Source: Perognathus longimembris pacificus
Lineage: Eukaryota; Chordata; Mammalia; Rodentia; Heteromyidae
NCBI RefSeq assembly: GCF_023159225.1
Contig: NC_063172.1
Location: 64,724,828 to 64,788,827 of the forward strand
DNA: 64,000 nt
Direction: 5' to 3'
The notes under the pieces are model-generated. The model saw only the letters and a program-made list of their open reading frames with translations. It was not told the DNA's origin and did no database searches. Below, one piece after another: positions 33,286-44,825 of this stretch. A program made the position numbers and the translations under genes. Numbering within the stretch: the first letter of the stretch is position 1; each line of letters starts with the position of its first letter.

Positions 33286-35397
33286 ATCTTTTGATGACCC
33301 ATCTAGATTCATCTTGTCTAGATACTCTAACTCATATGTGTTATTTTCCAAGTATAACCTGCCACCTGCTGGAATTTACCTTGCCTACCTAGTGATCTGT
33401 TTGTCAAAACATCTCCCTCACTGTGGTGTTAAAGCTCCATTAGAATTTCCTGTTTGCTCTTCTCCCTTTCTCTTCCACAGGTCACCTCACGTGGCGGGTG
33501 ATGTTAGTCAATAGCCATATCCGGATGGATGACTATGTGGTGCCTTTGTTGCTGAAGCCATTGTTCTGGGAGCCAGTTCTTTGGTTTCTGCTCAGAGCCA
33601 TCTGTAGGTCTCCTAAGAATGGATTTTCTTTTTCATTTATGTAAGCATGTCCTTTACTAAAGTCTCACCTTGCCCATTTACTTAGCATGTGCATGTCTGT
33701 GGTCCGATAGATACGGAGTGGCATTTATCTAGCTAGCAAATAGGTTTTGAGCAATACATGGCAATATAAAATGGCTGCTTGCCTCCAGGTCTTGTTTCAG
33801 CCAGAGACACTAGAGCCACACCAATGTTTAGTTGAATGTTTTCCTTAATCTTATTACCTTTCCTTAATCTTGTTAGCTGACCAAATCTTAAGGAGACGAT
33901 GACACAATGTAGTTTCTCAGTGAGGACATTGAAAGCCGGAGACCTCAGGACTCAGGCACCATCTCCGGTGTTTGCACCATTCCCCAAACCTTCGCACATC
34001 TGCACGATGGGCAGGGGAGGCCCAGGCCTTATCTAGGATGCTTCCTGCCTCTATCGTTGATAAACCTTTTCCCTTTAAAGACCTATGCAGATGTAACTGT
34101 AAAGGCTTTATTCTCCTTATGCTCTTTATACTCCCAAGCACAGGGCTTGGGAGAATCCACCTGCAAGATTCTCTTATTCATTATTTCCTTTTATTTTTTG
34201 ACATATTTCTTGCTTTCTTCATAGAAAGTTCATCAAGCATATAGGTTAGGGAGAACTTAAATGACATACAACACTAACCGGAGAACAAGTCATAATAAAA
34301 ATACCAGTTGAGAAAGAAAGAAGAGAAAAAGAATCTCATAATAGTGTTCATTTACATACTGGGAATCATGTACGTGGAAAAAAATCTGTTCAAAATCTAC
34401 CTTAAAGTTTAACTTCATGGTGAGGCATAGTTATCCTAGGTGTCTAGAATTTCGCCTTCATAAAATCACAGGAGAGACTTTTTGTCCATAACAACAATTA
34501 AACTGAAAAACCTATAGGGAAACTATGGGAAAAGCGGGGATTTTTGTACCTCCTCTCACCCTTAGGTATAGAAGGATCTAAGCTCATTTCTTATGAATCT
34601 AAACCATAGGCAAGCTGAGACACTCTGTCTTAGGTAACTTGAGGTAAGTATTTAAAAGACGCTTAAAGGCTATGTTACTTAAACCCAGCACTTGGAGGTT
34701 TTAGACATCTGGCCTAGATTTTAATTTAATTAAAATAATTTCATCTTTAAGAGGTTGCTATATCGATGAAACTTTTACTTTAAAACCTTTGTTGTCCATC
34801 TGTACTAATAACTGCTATAGGATATTAATTGATATGGTTATTTTTATTTTTAGTCATTTGTTTAAATCATGTTTTTGTCAGACCCTAGCTAGGATGTGGG
34901 ACTAAAACATGAGTGTCACGATTCCTCCTACCACTCCCCAGCCTCCTTGGAGTTCAGTGTGGACCAGAGGTTCTCAAACAGGATTCAGGATGTACACAGG
35001 GAGTCCATAGATTCAGTGGGGGATTTTGGGAAGATACGTTTTGTTCCTCCAATTCTATGCAAAAGGTTGGACTATGGTTTTTTTCAGCACCACTGAATTA
35101 GCTTGGGGGAGGGGATTGTGTCAATGGCCCTACACAGATGAAGGAGTTCGGGTAGGCAAGGATAATTTCATGACAGATTAGAGCGTCCATCTGCGCCTCT
35201 TCCTGGCTACTCAGCCTCAGAGATCGGTGAACACAAGGGCCCTTTAGAGCCCATACACTCATTGGCCACAAAACACTTTCATTTCTTCATTTTATATCTT
35301 TTCCAGGTGCATATTCACTTACACACCCAAATCTTTCCCGCTGAAAGAGGAATTGACACTGAGAAATTCAGTAAAATACTTTCGCTTACCTAAGAAA
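33286..35397. other. Anonymous sequence
   Basis: About 2.1 kb with no recognised gene or repeat. 33870-34100 is somewhat GC-richer. Short overlapping frames on both strands show no domain. Confidence 0.4.
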
Positions 35398-35505
35398 TGA
35401 GTGGCACTGTGGCTCAAGTGGCAGAGTGCTAGCCTTGAGCGAAAAGAAGCCAGGGACAGCTCTCAGGCCCTGAGTCCAAGCCCCAGGACTGGCAAAAAAC
35501 AAAAC
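35398..35505 (+). mobile_element. Geo-monomer-only SINE
   Basis: Begins at 'gtggcactgtggctcaag' and ends with an A-rich tail. The ID-like left monomer is absent, presumably through 5' truncation. It has the IDL-type Geo bases ('gaagccagggacag'). Confidence 0.85.
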
Positions 35506-36085
35506 CAAACCTTGTTTTTCTTAATTTTTATTTTTTTTTACAGAGTATCATGTAACGTTTTCTCCTCTTTGTACTGTGATCTGATGACTGGCCTGATAGC
35601 CCTACTACGTACGCTGAGTTCCCGAAGGGCAGACACGCAGTAGGCGCAGCCTTGGAAGCTCAGTATCTGACGTACAGTAGATGGTCGATCAAACGCTCGA
35701 TTCCTCCCTGTGCTGCCAACTATACTAAAAGCCTACCGTGGCACCTGAGAATTTCTTAGAAAACAATGGAGATCACATCTCTGATGTGTTTTGCTTTCTG
35801 TCTTGTTGGAACCAATGCCACAGAGACAGACATCAGTTCAGAGGACTTTTTAGCCGTTAATGGTTTTGATCAATTAAAAAAAAAAACAAAAACGTTTCCA
35901 GTTTCCATTTGATTTTAAACCATGAGAGAGGAAACACATAAAGGAAAGGAAGACGGTGAGTAGTATGTTAAAGGAAATGGAAGGCCTCTAAACCACATGA
36001 GAGAGAAGAGAGACACAGTAAGAGGGGAAATGTCACCTGAGCTGCTGGAGTATCACCGCCCTCAGTTCTTTGTCACTGAGACACG
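35506..36085. other. Anonymous sequence
   Basis: No gene or repeat recognised apart from short poly-A and poly-T runs. Confidence 0.4.
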
Positions 36086-36089
36086 AGTT

Positions 36090-36605
36090 TTTTTAAAAAT
36101 GTTTTATTGTCAAGGTGAAGTACAGAGGGTTTACAATTTCACACATTAGGGAGTGGATACAATGCTTATCCAACTTGTTATCTCTTCCCTTATCTTTCTC
36201 CGACCTTCCCTCCGCCCCAATTGTCCTCTGCCCCGAGTTAAACAGTTAGTGAGACAGGCCCAAAGAAACTCTACGGTCTCCCTTAATGGTAATAATCAGT
36301 ATATGTTTAGGATAGTTCTAGCAAATGATTGCAGTAGCTCAATAGCTATCTACATATGATCACAGAAGATGACACTAAGAGAAATGATCTCCAAAACATG
36401 GAAACAAGGAATTTTCCATTGATGGTGTTATTTTTAACATACTATGTGAAATTATTTCTTTTCTCTTCTGTCCATCTTCCCTATGATTTAGCCCCTGCTG
36501 TCAGTGTATTTGATTCTGGTACCCTGGGTATTTTGTACATGTCTGCATGAATTAGGGAAGGGAAGGGGAACATTAAAACAGGGAGACAAAGGGAACAAGG
36601 TAAAC
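36090..36605 (-). mobile_element. L1 3' end with inverted 5' part
   Basis: 36090-36240 is the terminal L1 3'UTR on the minus strand. From about 36245 the sequence switches to L1 in plus orientation ('gtgagacaggcccaaagaaac') and covers the ORF2 end and the 3'UTR up to the point where the antisense part begins. This content order is that expected for twin priming. Confidence 0.78.
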
Positions 36606-36803
36606 CTTTTTTTTTTGCCGGTCATGAGGCTTGAACTCGAGGCCTGGGCACTGTCCCTGGCTTCTTTTTGCTCAAGGCTAGCACTCTGCCACTTGGGCCA
36701 CAGCGCCCCTTCTGGCTTTTTCTTTATATGGTGCTAAGGAATCGAACTCAGGGCTTCATGTATGCAAGGCAAGCACTCTACCACTAGGCCACATTCCTAG
36801 CCC
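36606..36803 (-). mobile_element. IDL-Geo SINE
   Basis: A full-length minus-strand copy abutting the inverted L1. It has several private changes ('gccggtcatgaggcttg'), so it is older than the 4499-type copies. Confidence 0.87.
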
Positions 36804-37016
36804 CACAAACCAGTATTTTGGAGATGAGTTTTTGACTCACAGGATTCTGTTATGTATGGATTTTCTTCTAATGAAGGGTTTATTCATGGAACTGATGGAT
36901 ATTCCATTTTGCCTATGACTCCCAAAGTCATCATGGTAGAATATGTCCTTCATGATAGTCATCACCTGCCTTTCTGTTTCCACTTCCCACAAAGTGTTTG
37001 AATATCTCAGGATAAT

Positions 37017-38546
37017 ACTTTATAATTTTTAAAAGCTTTTTTTTATTGTCAAAGTGATGTCCAGAGGGGTTACAGTTGAGTATACATTAGGCAATGAGTA
37101 CATGTTGTATCAAAAGTTTTACCTCTTCCTTCATTTTTCTCCCACCTTCCCCCCTCCCCAGTTCCCTCCCCATCCTCCCCCAAATTGTACAGTTGGTTTA
37201 CAGCACATTGTTTTGTACATATTGCTGTTGCATTGGTTTACCTTTTGCCCTTTGTCTCTCCATTTTGGTGTTCTCCTCCCCGAGTTCTAATAAACATACA
37301 TACAATACCCAGTGTACCAAAGTCAGTTACAATGACATCAGGGGTAAAACCACAGGGAAGAAAGACAAACGAAAAAAGCATAATTTCATAGAGTACATTG
37401 GAAATAACAACAACAAAGACAAACCATTTACTTCCAAGTCTTGTAGATCATTTCGCTTAGGATCATCTTATGTGATCACTTGTACATAGCTATTGAGCTA
37501 TTGCTCCTCTGCTAGGACTATCCTAGAAAAGCACTAATTGTTTCCAATGAGTGAAACCATAGAGTTTATGTTTCTTTGAGTCTGGCTCACTTAGTATGAT
37601 TTTTTCCAAGTCTTTTCATTTCCTCACGAATGCGGCAGGTCATTCCTTTTAATAGAAGCATAGAATCCCATTGTGTATATGCACCACATTTTCTTGATCC
37701 ACTCATCTACTGAGGGGCATCTAGGTTGGTTCCATATTTTAGCAATGGTAAATTGCACTGCAATAAACATAGTTGTGCTGGTGGCTTTAGTGTGATCTTG
37801 CTTGTAATCCTTTGGGTAAATGCCCCAAAGTGAGGTTGCTGGGTGGTAGGGGAGCTCCATGTTTAGCCTTTTGAGGAATCTCCACACTGCTTTCCAGAGT
37901 GGTTGAACCAGTTTACATTCCCACCAACAGTGTGGTAGGGTTCCCTTTTGGCCACATCCCTGCAGCATCTGTTGTTAGTTGTCTTGATAGTGGCCATTCG
38001 CACTGGGGTGAGGTGGAATCTCAGGGTTGTTTTGATTTGCATTTCTCTTATGGCCAGTGATGCTGAGCACTTCTTCTTTTAGCCATTCTCATTTCCTCTG
38101 CAGAGAAGTCTCTCTTCTAGTCATCAGCCCATTTATTGAGGGGGCAGTTGTTTCTTTCCGAATTTGTTTTGGGAGAACTTATCTATCACCCTGCACCAGA
38201 ATCAAGTCCAGATGGATCAAAGACCTCGAGATAAAAGCAGATACCCTGAAAGCATTGTAGGAAGGAATAGGAGAAACACTAGGGCTCCTTGGCACAGGTT
38301 GAAAATTTCTTAATAAAGGCCCAGAAGGACAGCAAATCAAAGGAAGGTTGGACAAATGGGATTGCATCAAACTGAAGAGCTTTTGCCCAACAAATGATAT
38401 AGCTAACAAGATAAATAGTAAGCCCTCAGACTGGGAGAAAATCTGACCATACAAAAGACAGGGGGCCTCATATCTAAAATATACTTAGAACTCAAAAAAA
38501 AATAAGTTCCCCCAAAACAAATTCTGAAACAACTTTATAATTTTTA
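37017..38546 (-). mobile_element. L1 with twin-primed 5' inversion and perfect TSD
   Basis: 37032 to about 38172 is L1 on the minus strand (ORF2 C-terminal part and 3'UTR). From about 38173 to 38531 ORF2 is in plus orientation ('ctatcaccctgcacc', 'gggattgcatcaaactgaag'). The inverted part ends at ORF2 text that continues where the minus part begins. Perfect 15-bp duplications 'actttataattttta' flank it at 37017-37031 and 38532-38546. Confidence 0.93.
37624..37968 (-). pseudogene. L1 ORF2 C-terminal remnant
   Basis: The frame holds 'GCGQKGTLPHCWWEC', 'GIYPKDYK' and 'WIKKMWCIYTMGFY', the C-terminal region of the L1 endonuclease/reverse transcriptase protein. The first knuckle cysteine falls out of frame at a small indel. 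Non-functional remnant. Confidence 0.9.
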
Positions 38547-38816
38547 TAGGAAAATAAATTTCCTGAAAAATGCTACATGGATGGCGAAGGTAATGAACAT
38601 CAGAGAGCATCTTACAACCCTGCATTGAGGCTGAGGAACATGGGAGGCCCCTTTTGAGGTACATTGGACTGGCTCAGGTTTGGGACCAGCCTCTCCCACT
38701 GTGAGGGAGTGGTAGGTATCACCAGTCAGGACCCTGGATATGGAACGCTTGCCATTTCTACTAAACACACATTAGCATCGACAACAAAAACGATTTAAAG
38801 GACACAGAGTTGGGAA
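38547..38816. other. Anonymous sequence
   Basis: Complex sequence, no gene or repeat recognised. Confidence 0.4.
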
Positions 38817-39330
38817 TCAATATTCTTTTTGTTTCCAAATATGGCATGGCATTTGGAAGTGGTCTGACATTTTATTGCTACTTCCTTGATTTATTTCTCT
38901 GACACCTCCTGTCTGTTTTAAGCCTTGGCTCATGCCTTCTAAGTCGAGCATCTGCAATATCTTTATATTCTCTAGATTCGCCACCACATTTATTTCTCTT
39001 TCATCAGGGTTTGCATACTGTTTTATTCTTCCTTTGAAATATTTTTCTTCCTTCCCAGCTCTCCCTAGCTTACATCGAATCCTGTACATTTCTTTTCACT
39101 TGGATGTGAATTCATCATTACCATCTTGTTTCTCCAGAATCTATTCTGCCATTTCAATAAGAGAGATAGATTCAAAGAGCTCTGTAGACTTATGCTATTT
39201 TGTAGTTAAACCAGTGGTCTCAATGCTTAGCAACATGCTTTTTTATTTTCCAGATTTTGCAAATTTGTGCAACAAATTTTATGGCCATGCTTCTCTAGAT
39301 ACTGGAAATACATAAAGACTGAAAATAATG
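38817..39330 (-). pseudogene. Possible degraded gene remnant, unidentified
   Basis: On the minus strand one reading frame spans about 170 codons with only about five stops and a charged, non-repetitive composition. Its uninterrupted part (39089-38817) contains 'KEEKYFKGRIKQYANPDE' and 'NLENIKILQMLDLEGMSQ'. This looks more protein-like than its AT-rich surroundings would give by chance. I do not recognise the family and see no poly-A tail or TSD. Alternatives are chance or an exon of an unknown gene. Confidence 0.3.
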
Positions 39331-39386
39331 GAGAGAACAATTACTCTTTCTCTCCATCCCTAGTTCTCTGTTTTTATTTTCTCTCT

Positions 39387-39391
39387 CTCTT

Positions 39392-39426
<35 letters not shown>
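39387..39426. repeat. (CT)n(AC)n microsatellite
   Basis: A short CT run is followed by about 16 AC units. Confidence 0.92.
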
Positions 39427-39427
<1 letters not shown>

Positions 39428-39525
39428 AGAGAATTTTATGTATGCTTGAAACTACACTATGGGAAAAAACCAACACTGTATTCCAATCCTAGTTTAAGAT
39501 AATAATACAATTCAAACTATTAGAA

Positions 39526-39628
39526 GTTGTGCTGTAGTTTAAGTGGTACAACACTAACGTTATAAAAGCTCAGAGACAGTGCCCAGGACCTGCGATCAGC
39601 CCCAGGATGAGTACAAAAAGCAAAACTG
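39526..39628 (+). mobile_element. Geo-monomer SINE fragment (B1-Geo type)
   Basis: 'gtagtttaagtggtacaac' and 'aaagctcagagacagtgccc' match the Geo monomer variant found in B1-Geo elements. Diverged; left part absent. Confidence 0.65.
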
Positions 39629-40596
39629 AAGGCAAGATATATTCAAAGCTTTATACAATCATGAGCAATGGTTAAAAGGAAGGAAATAATTTTGTTGAGC
39701 CTCTTAAGAAATTGCTCACAAACTCTATTAGTTGTCCAAAGATAAACATTTATGAATTATTTTTATTTGGAGAAGAAAGATTATTTTTCAATTAATTAAT
39801 GACTGATATTTCCCAGAATTCTTTTCAAAAGCCTAGGAGCTAGTGTTATTTTAGATTGGCTTTTGCTTCTCATCCGTTTCTTTTGATTGAAGCTGATTGT
39901 TAATTTAAAAAATAAATTGATATGAGGCAATGAATGCATAATAAGTAAACAGTTTTTTTAAGTCCTTTCTGTTTCATATAGGAAAACAATTCCAAGACTG
40001 TCATGTCCCTTGCTAAGGCTGCTTGAACTCAGTGATGGGTAGATTTGTAGAAGGATTTTTAGAAACAAAACATCAAAATTTTGGAAGCCAGAAAGGACTA
40101 ATTTTTATAACTCTTCTATGTGTCCATTTCAAATGTCTTTCATAGCAATGTGTTTGCTTGTCTTTATAACTTGCCTGAAAATGTCTGAGAATTGAAAGCT
40201 TCCCCTCCAACCCCCATACAAGAAGTTCATCGTGAGACAGATGTCTCTTGCTGTCTAGCCTCTAGGGGGAATTAAAGATTGTTTTATCTTGGTTAAGTGA
40301 TACAATAAATATGAAATTGCCATCGAGATCAGGACATATGAGGCTGTAAACACTTTGAGCACATTCCTCTTCTCTCTTCCCATTTCCCTTTATATCTTTC
40401 TCTACTTCTTCATCAACATTAGTTGACTCAGTGTAAACAAGCTATCCTGAAGCTCCTGCTTTACTGTCTGTGAGCCTGGTTTGTGTTTTACAACTAGTGC
40501 TTTTCAGGAATTTTATCATAAGATCTACCTTCTCTATCATCTGTGACTCCATTTGATGCTACCATGTCAGATTTTCTGTTTGTTCTAACTAATATT
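39629..40596. other. Anonymous sequence
   Basis: No gene or repeat recognised. Confidence 0.4.
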
Positions 40597-40818
40597 TTTT
40601 GTTGTTGTTGTTGTTTGTTTATTTGTGCCAGTCCTGGGGCTTGGACTCAGGGCCTGGGCACTGTCCCTGGCTTCTTTTTGCTCAAGGCCAGCACTCAGCC
40701 TCTTGAGCCACAGTGTCACTTCTGGCCATTTTTTCTATATATGTGGTGCTGGGGAATCAAATCCAGGGCTTCATGCATGCTAGGCAAGAACCCTACCACT
40801 AAGCCACATTCCCAGCCC
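40597..40818 (-). mobile_element. IDL-Geo SINE
   Basis: A full-length minus-strand copy whose tail appears as (GTT)n on the plus strand. It has more changes than the young copies. Confidence 0.88.
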
Positions 40819-41716
40819 TTAAGGAAGTTGCTAAAGTTCATATTGGTTCATCTTACTGCCATTTGCAGGTATCCTCCTTTCCCAACATTGCCTACAAAAC
40901 AAAACTATTTCTGAAAGGGGTTTGAATCACATTAGCAATGCTTTCAGAGACTGGGTTGATAACTAATTGATAGTGAACTCTTCTGGTTGCTAACTCAAAA
41001 AGACAACCAAGTTTCAAATAAAGAAGAGAGGGGTTTGGCTACAGCAGTTCAGAAAATAAAAGGATAAGATAAACAGTTCTGGGTGAGGCTGGCCTCACTT
41101 AGCTGTGGAATAAAAAACAATTTGTAAAGTGGAAAGGAACCAAGGTTAAGAACTGATATGACCTTGACATGCTTAGTCTAGCTTATTTCTGCTTTTGTAA
41201 GTCAAGTGATTAACCGAGAAGTGATTTTATAATATGATATATAAACCCATATGTAGAAAATAATAACATACTAGAGATAGCCTTTTGTGCATAGTTTTCA
41301 CCAGGGTCATTTTAGAATCTCTAAAGAAAATTCTTTAGATGGGCATATTTCTTACTTCCATGGGAAGTGAAGGGAAACAATTTGAAATTTTCCCTCAATA
41401 AGGCCTGAATAAATACCTCTTGGTGATGTGGCCTCGTAATTAAGTTTTGCCTCATGAAAATCTCTTCTCTTAGCATTTACAATACCATAAAATGAAATTA
41501 GAAAAGTGTTCCTCTCCATGTGATTGAAAAAAGAATAGAGATTTTCAAAGTATTTTTTAATGTATTATTGCAAAATCTCAGTATTTGGAAAGGGTCTTAG
41601 AGACACAAAGGACTACATGTCTTCACCTTTTAAACAGAGAACATTGAAAACCTTAGACATCACGTTTCAATTACTTGGAACACATTTCTTGTTAGATCTG
41701 GTGACTTTGGTTGATT
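40819..41716. other. Anonymous sequence
   Basis: AT-rich, no gene or repeat recognised. Confidence 0.4.
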
Positions 41717-41954
41717 AAAAAACATGGAAGAGGGCTGGGGATATGGCCTAGTGGCAAGAGTGCCTGCCTCATATACATGAGGCCCTGGGTTCGATTCCCC
41801 AGCACCACATATACAGAAAACGGCCAGAAGTGGCGCTGTGGCTCAAGTGGCAGAGTGCTAGCCTTGAGCAAAAAGAAGCCAGGGACAGTGCTCAGGCCCT
41901 GAGTCCAAGCCCCAGGACTGGCAAAAAAAAAACAACAAAAAAAACATGGAAGAG
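41717..41954 (+). mobile_element. IDL-Geo SINE, near-consensus, perfect TSD
   Basis: Element 41733-41938 on the plus strand between perfect 16-bp duplications 'aaaaaacatggaagag'. It is a good reference copy: the ID-like monomer has A box 'tagtggcaagag' and B box 'gggttcgattcc', and the Geo monomer has 'tggctcaagtggcagag' and 'gagtccaagcccc'. Confidence 0.97.
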
Positions 41955-41996
41955 TTTATCAGAGTAGTAAGCAAAGAGGGCAAAGTTTCTTTCACT

Positions 41997-42067
41997 TTCC
42001 AAGAGAGACAAGGAGGCTGGGAATATAGCCTAGTGGCAAGAGTGCTTGCCTTCCAAGAGAGACAAGG
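41997..42067 (+). mobile_element. Tailless 37-nt ID-like retro-insertion with 17-bp TSD
   Basis: The insert at 42014-42050 matches the first 37 or so bases of the ID-like left monomer ('ggctgggaatatagcc' to 'gagtgcttgcc') and stops at the position of the tRNA anticodon loop. It has no second monomer and no A tail. Perfect 17-bp duplications 'ttccaagagagacaagg' flank it at 41997-42013 and 42051-42067. Confidence 0.92.
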
Positions 42068-42193
42068 GGCAAGTGCCGTAGGCAAATGTGCAGCCATGGA
42101 GCAACTGGAGTGGGGGCTCAGGGAGATTAGCTTGATGAGGGAGGCTTCCATGCTGGAGGATACTGGATGGAGTCCCATCCTCATTCTGATTGG

Positions 42194-42242
42194 TTGCATC
42201 TCTCGGTCTCTCTGTCTCTGTCTCTGTCTGTCTCTGTCTCTG

Positions 42243-42300
<58 letters not shown>

Positions 42301-42518
42301 ATGGGGCTTGAACTCTGGGCTTGGGCACTTTCCCTGAGCAGGCTAGTGCTCTATCACTTGAGCCACCGTGCCACTTCCGGTTTTCTGCTGGTTAATGGGA
42401 GATAAGAATCTCATGGATGTTCCTACTCCGGCTGACTTTGAACTGAGATCCTCAGATCTCAGGCTCCTGAGCAGATCAGATTACAGGTGTGAGCTACCTG
42501 CACCTTGATTGCATCTCT
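42194..42518 (-). mobile_element. B1-Geo composite SINE with (TCTCTG)n/(TC)n tail
   Basis: 42300-42508 is, on the minus strand, a 7SL-like monomer, linker and Geo monomer. The TC-rich microsatellite 42204-42299 is its expanded tail (GA-rich on its own strand). Flanking 'ttgcatctct' at 42194-42203 and 42509-42518 is a candidate 10-bp TSD. Arg/Glu-rich frames here are repeat artefacts. Confidence 0.87.
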
Positions 42519-44068
42519 TTAAGACACAATTTTGCTGATCTGTCTTTAGGGGGCAAAATCAAATTTTCATAGGGACAATGAAATAGGGAGGTGATTGGAC
42601 ATAGGCCCTCAGGAGCAGGTGGCAGTAGTTGAGTCTAATTATGTTTTTGTTCAAGGTCTGTTGATAAATGAGGATGGTCGATTAGAGTTTGGAAAAAGTA
42701 CCTTGCTCTTGCATGACCCTTGAGAGAAGCAGAGAGAAGAGTCCCTAAGAGTGGTTCAGAGAGGGAAGTCAAAAATCTTTGTACAGATAGGTAGGGGTCA
42801 GCTAATTGAGATATAACTCCCAGACAAATGGGACTGGTGATAAGGAGGAATTTCTCAAATAAGGACATTATCTGAGTTTTGCTGCCAAAATTGGTGGTGT
42901 GGTTTGCTTTAATGCTGGAAATGGGTGAATGTGTTAGTTGTGGGCCAGGTTAACAGAAATGAGGATAAGTCCTTGGTCTGGAAGTGGCCAGAGTACAAAT
43001 TCAACAGTCTTTATACATCAATTGCTGTTAATTAAGGGCTTGGTGGTAGGGCCGTGGGATGAGCTAGAACACACATGGAGATAGCCATTTGGCAGAGGGA
43101 GGGAATGATATAAAATGGAAGCATGTTAGGGTTGAGTTTGATTGAAGGTGACACAAGTTGAGATGCCAAATTTGTGTAGCATATGCTAGGCAGCAATCTA
43201 AGGGCACTGAGCTGCAGGTTTGGTAGATGATTCCCAGTGGTGGTAATAATAATAATTTGTATTATTATTATGCCCATGTAATAAAGCAGAGGAGCAGTAA
43301 GTAGAAAGAAACTACTTTGCAATGGGACAAACAGGCTAGAAGAGAGGTATGGGGATATTCTGGGAGAAAGAAGGACTTTGTATTCTAGAAAATCAGAAAA
43401 CTGTTTCTGTAGGATAAGATCTAAGATGAAGGATTTCAAGTTTCAGTTTCTGATCAGGTATTAAGGGATTAGAGGGAGTGATAGATCAGACAGAGAGAAT
43501 CAGTGGTAGTGAATGACTTGATTCATAAAACTATGAACCAAAGGGCCAATCACTTGGGGAGCACGTGATCAGATGGAGGTCTCAAGAAGTGAAGTTTCAG
43601 ATTAAGGGAAATGAGAAGAGGAATGGGCTCGTGAGATGTTGCTGGTTAGAGATGTGGGCCAGAAGGTAACTGGAGGTCTTTTTCATGAGTAAAGGAAGGG
43701 TAAAAGGAAGGGAAGGAGATGTGCAGAGGAGGAGTCTGGTCAAAAGAATGATTGAGGTCCAGTCATCGAGAGGAACATTTTCACAAGAGACCATCAGGGT
43801 CATTCGCTGAAGTGGCTGGAGGAAGAAGAGGTGAGGACGGACAAAGAAGAAGGCGCTGATCAGAGGAGGGGAATATTTGAATCTTGGGACAGAGTTAAAG
43901 AAGCAAGAATATCGAGGATTATTCATTTTAAAATAATTTCCCAAGGTTTTGACGTAAGAGTACTGAAATTGAGAGAGGTATTTTTAAGCTAAGCCTCTCA
44001 GTAGCCCTGTATATATTCTGGCCAATAATATGAACAGAAGATTAGGTCTTTGTTTTAGATCAGTTGGA
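42519..44068. other. Anonymous, purine-rich sequence
   Basis: About 1.5 kb rich in 'gag' and 'aag' on the plus strand. Minus-strand frames of 135 and 115 codons are pyrimidine-strand frames with no recognisable domain. Confidence 0.4.
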
Positions 44069-44301
44069 TCTGGCTTATGGTTTGTTTTGTTTTGTTTTGT
44101 TTTTGCCAGTCCTGGGCCTTGGACTCAGGGCCTGAGCACTGTCCCTGGCTTCTTCTTGCTCAAGGCTAGCACTCTGCCACTTGAGCCACAGCGCCCCTTC
44201 TGGCCGTTTTCTATATAGATGGTGCTGGGGAATTGAACCCAGGGCTTCATGTATACAAGTCAAGCACTCTTGCCACTAGACCATATTCTCAGCCCTGGCT
44301 T
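44069..44301 (-). mobile_element. IDL-Geo SINE
   Basis: A full-length minus-strand copy at about 44077-44294 with a (GTTTT)n tail on the plus strand. Flanking 'ctggctt' suggests a short or decayed TSD. Confidence 0.9.
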
Positions 44302-44825
44302 CTGTTTTTGTTAAGGAAGCCCCAACAGGGGAGTTCTTAGGAGAGATCACGCGTGTTAACTATCACTGAGACAAATAAAAGGAAGAACATTAGAAAGAAG
44401 GGGCTATTTTTGGTTCAGAATTTAGAAAGACCATTCCTCTCATCTCCAGAACAAAAGCTACAGGACAAGTCACAACTTGAGGATTCAGGGGAAGGTGAAG
44501 TGTATCACCCCCTGCAAGGCTTAGGCAGAGGATGAAAACAGACTCAGAGTCAGGCTTTGACATTTTACATTTATTGGGAGGTTTGTTCTGCGAACAGTCT
44601 ATCTGAGCAGTGGAAAAAGGTTTTCCCTGGATGGACAACCAAACATGTTAGTCCTCAGGTTTCAGGGTGGAAAATGGAACAGGTGGGTGTTGGTACCTCG
44701 GACAGGTAGTAGTGCGTGTAGCCCAAATGGAATGGGCATACTGAACAGAGGATGATTTTTGTCTAGATTCATGTCTTCAAAGTTTTAGGATACCATAGTT
44801 TTCCCACAATAGAACAAAGAAGGGT
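44302..44825. other. Anonymous sequence
   Basis: No gene or repeat recognised. Confidence 0.4.

Noticed and set aside
41733..41800. A tRNA-Ala gene
   Set aside because: The A and B boxes belong to the ID-like SINE monomer. It lacks a proper acceptor stem and continues into Geo and a poly-A tail with TSDs.
42030..42302. An Arg/Glu-repeat protein on the minus strand
   Set aside because: Pure translation of the (TCTCTG)n/(TC)n SINE tail.
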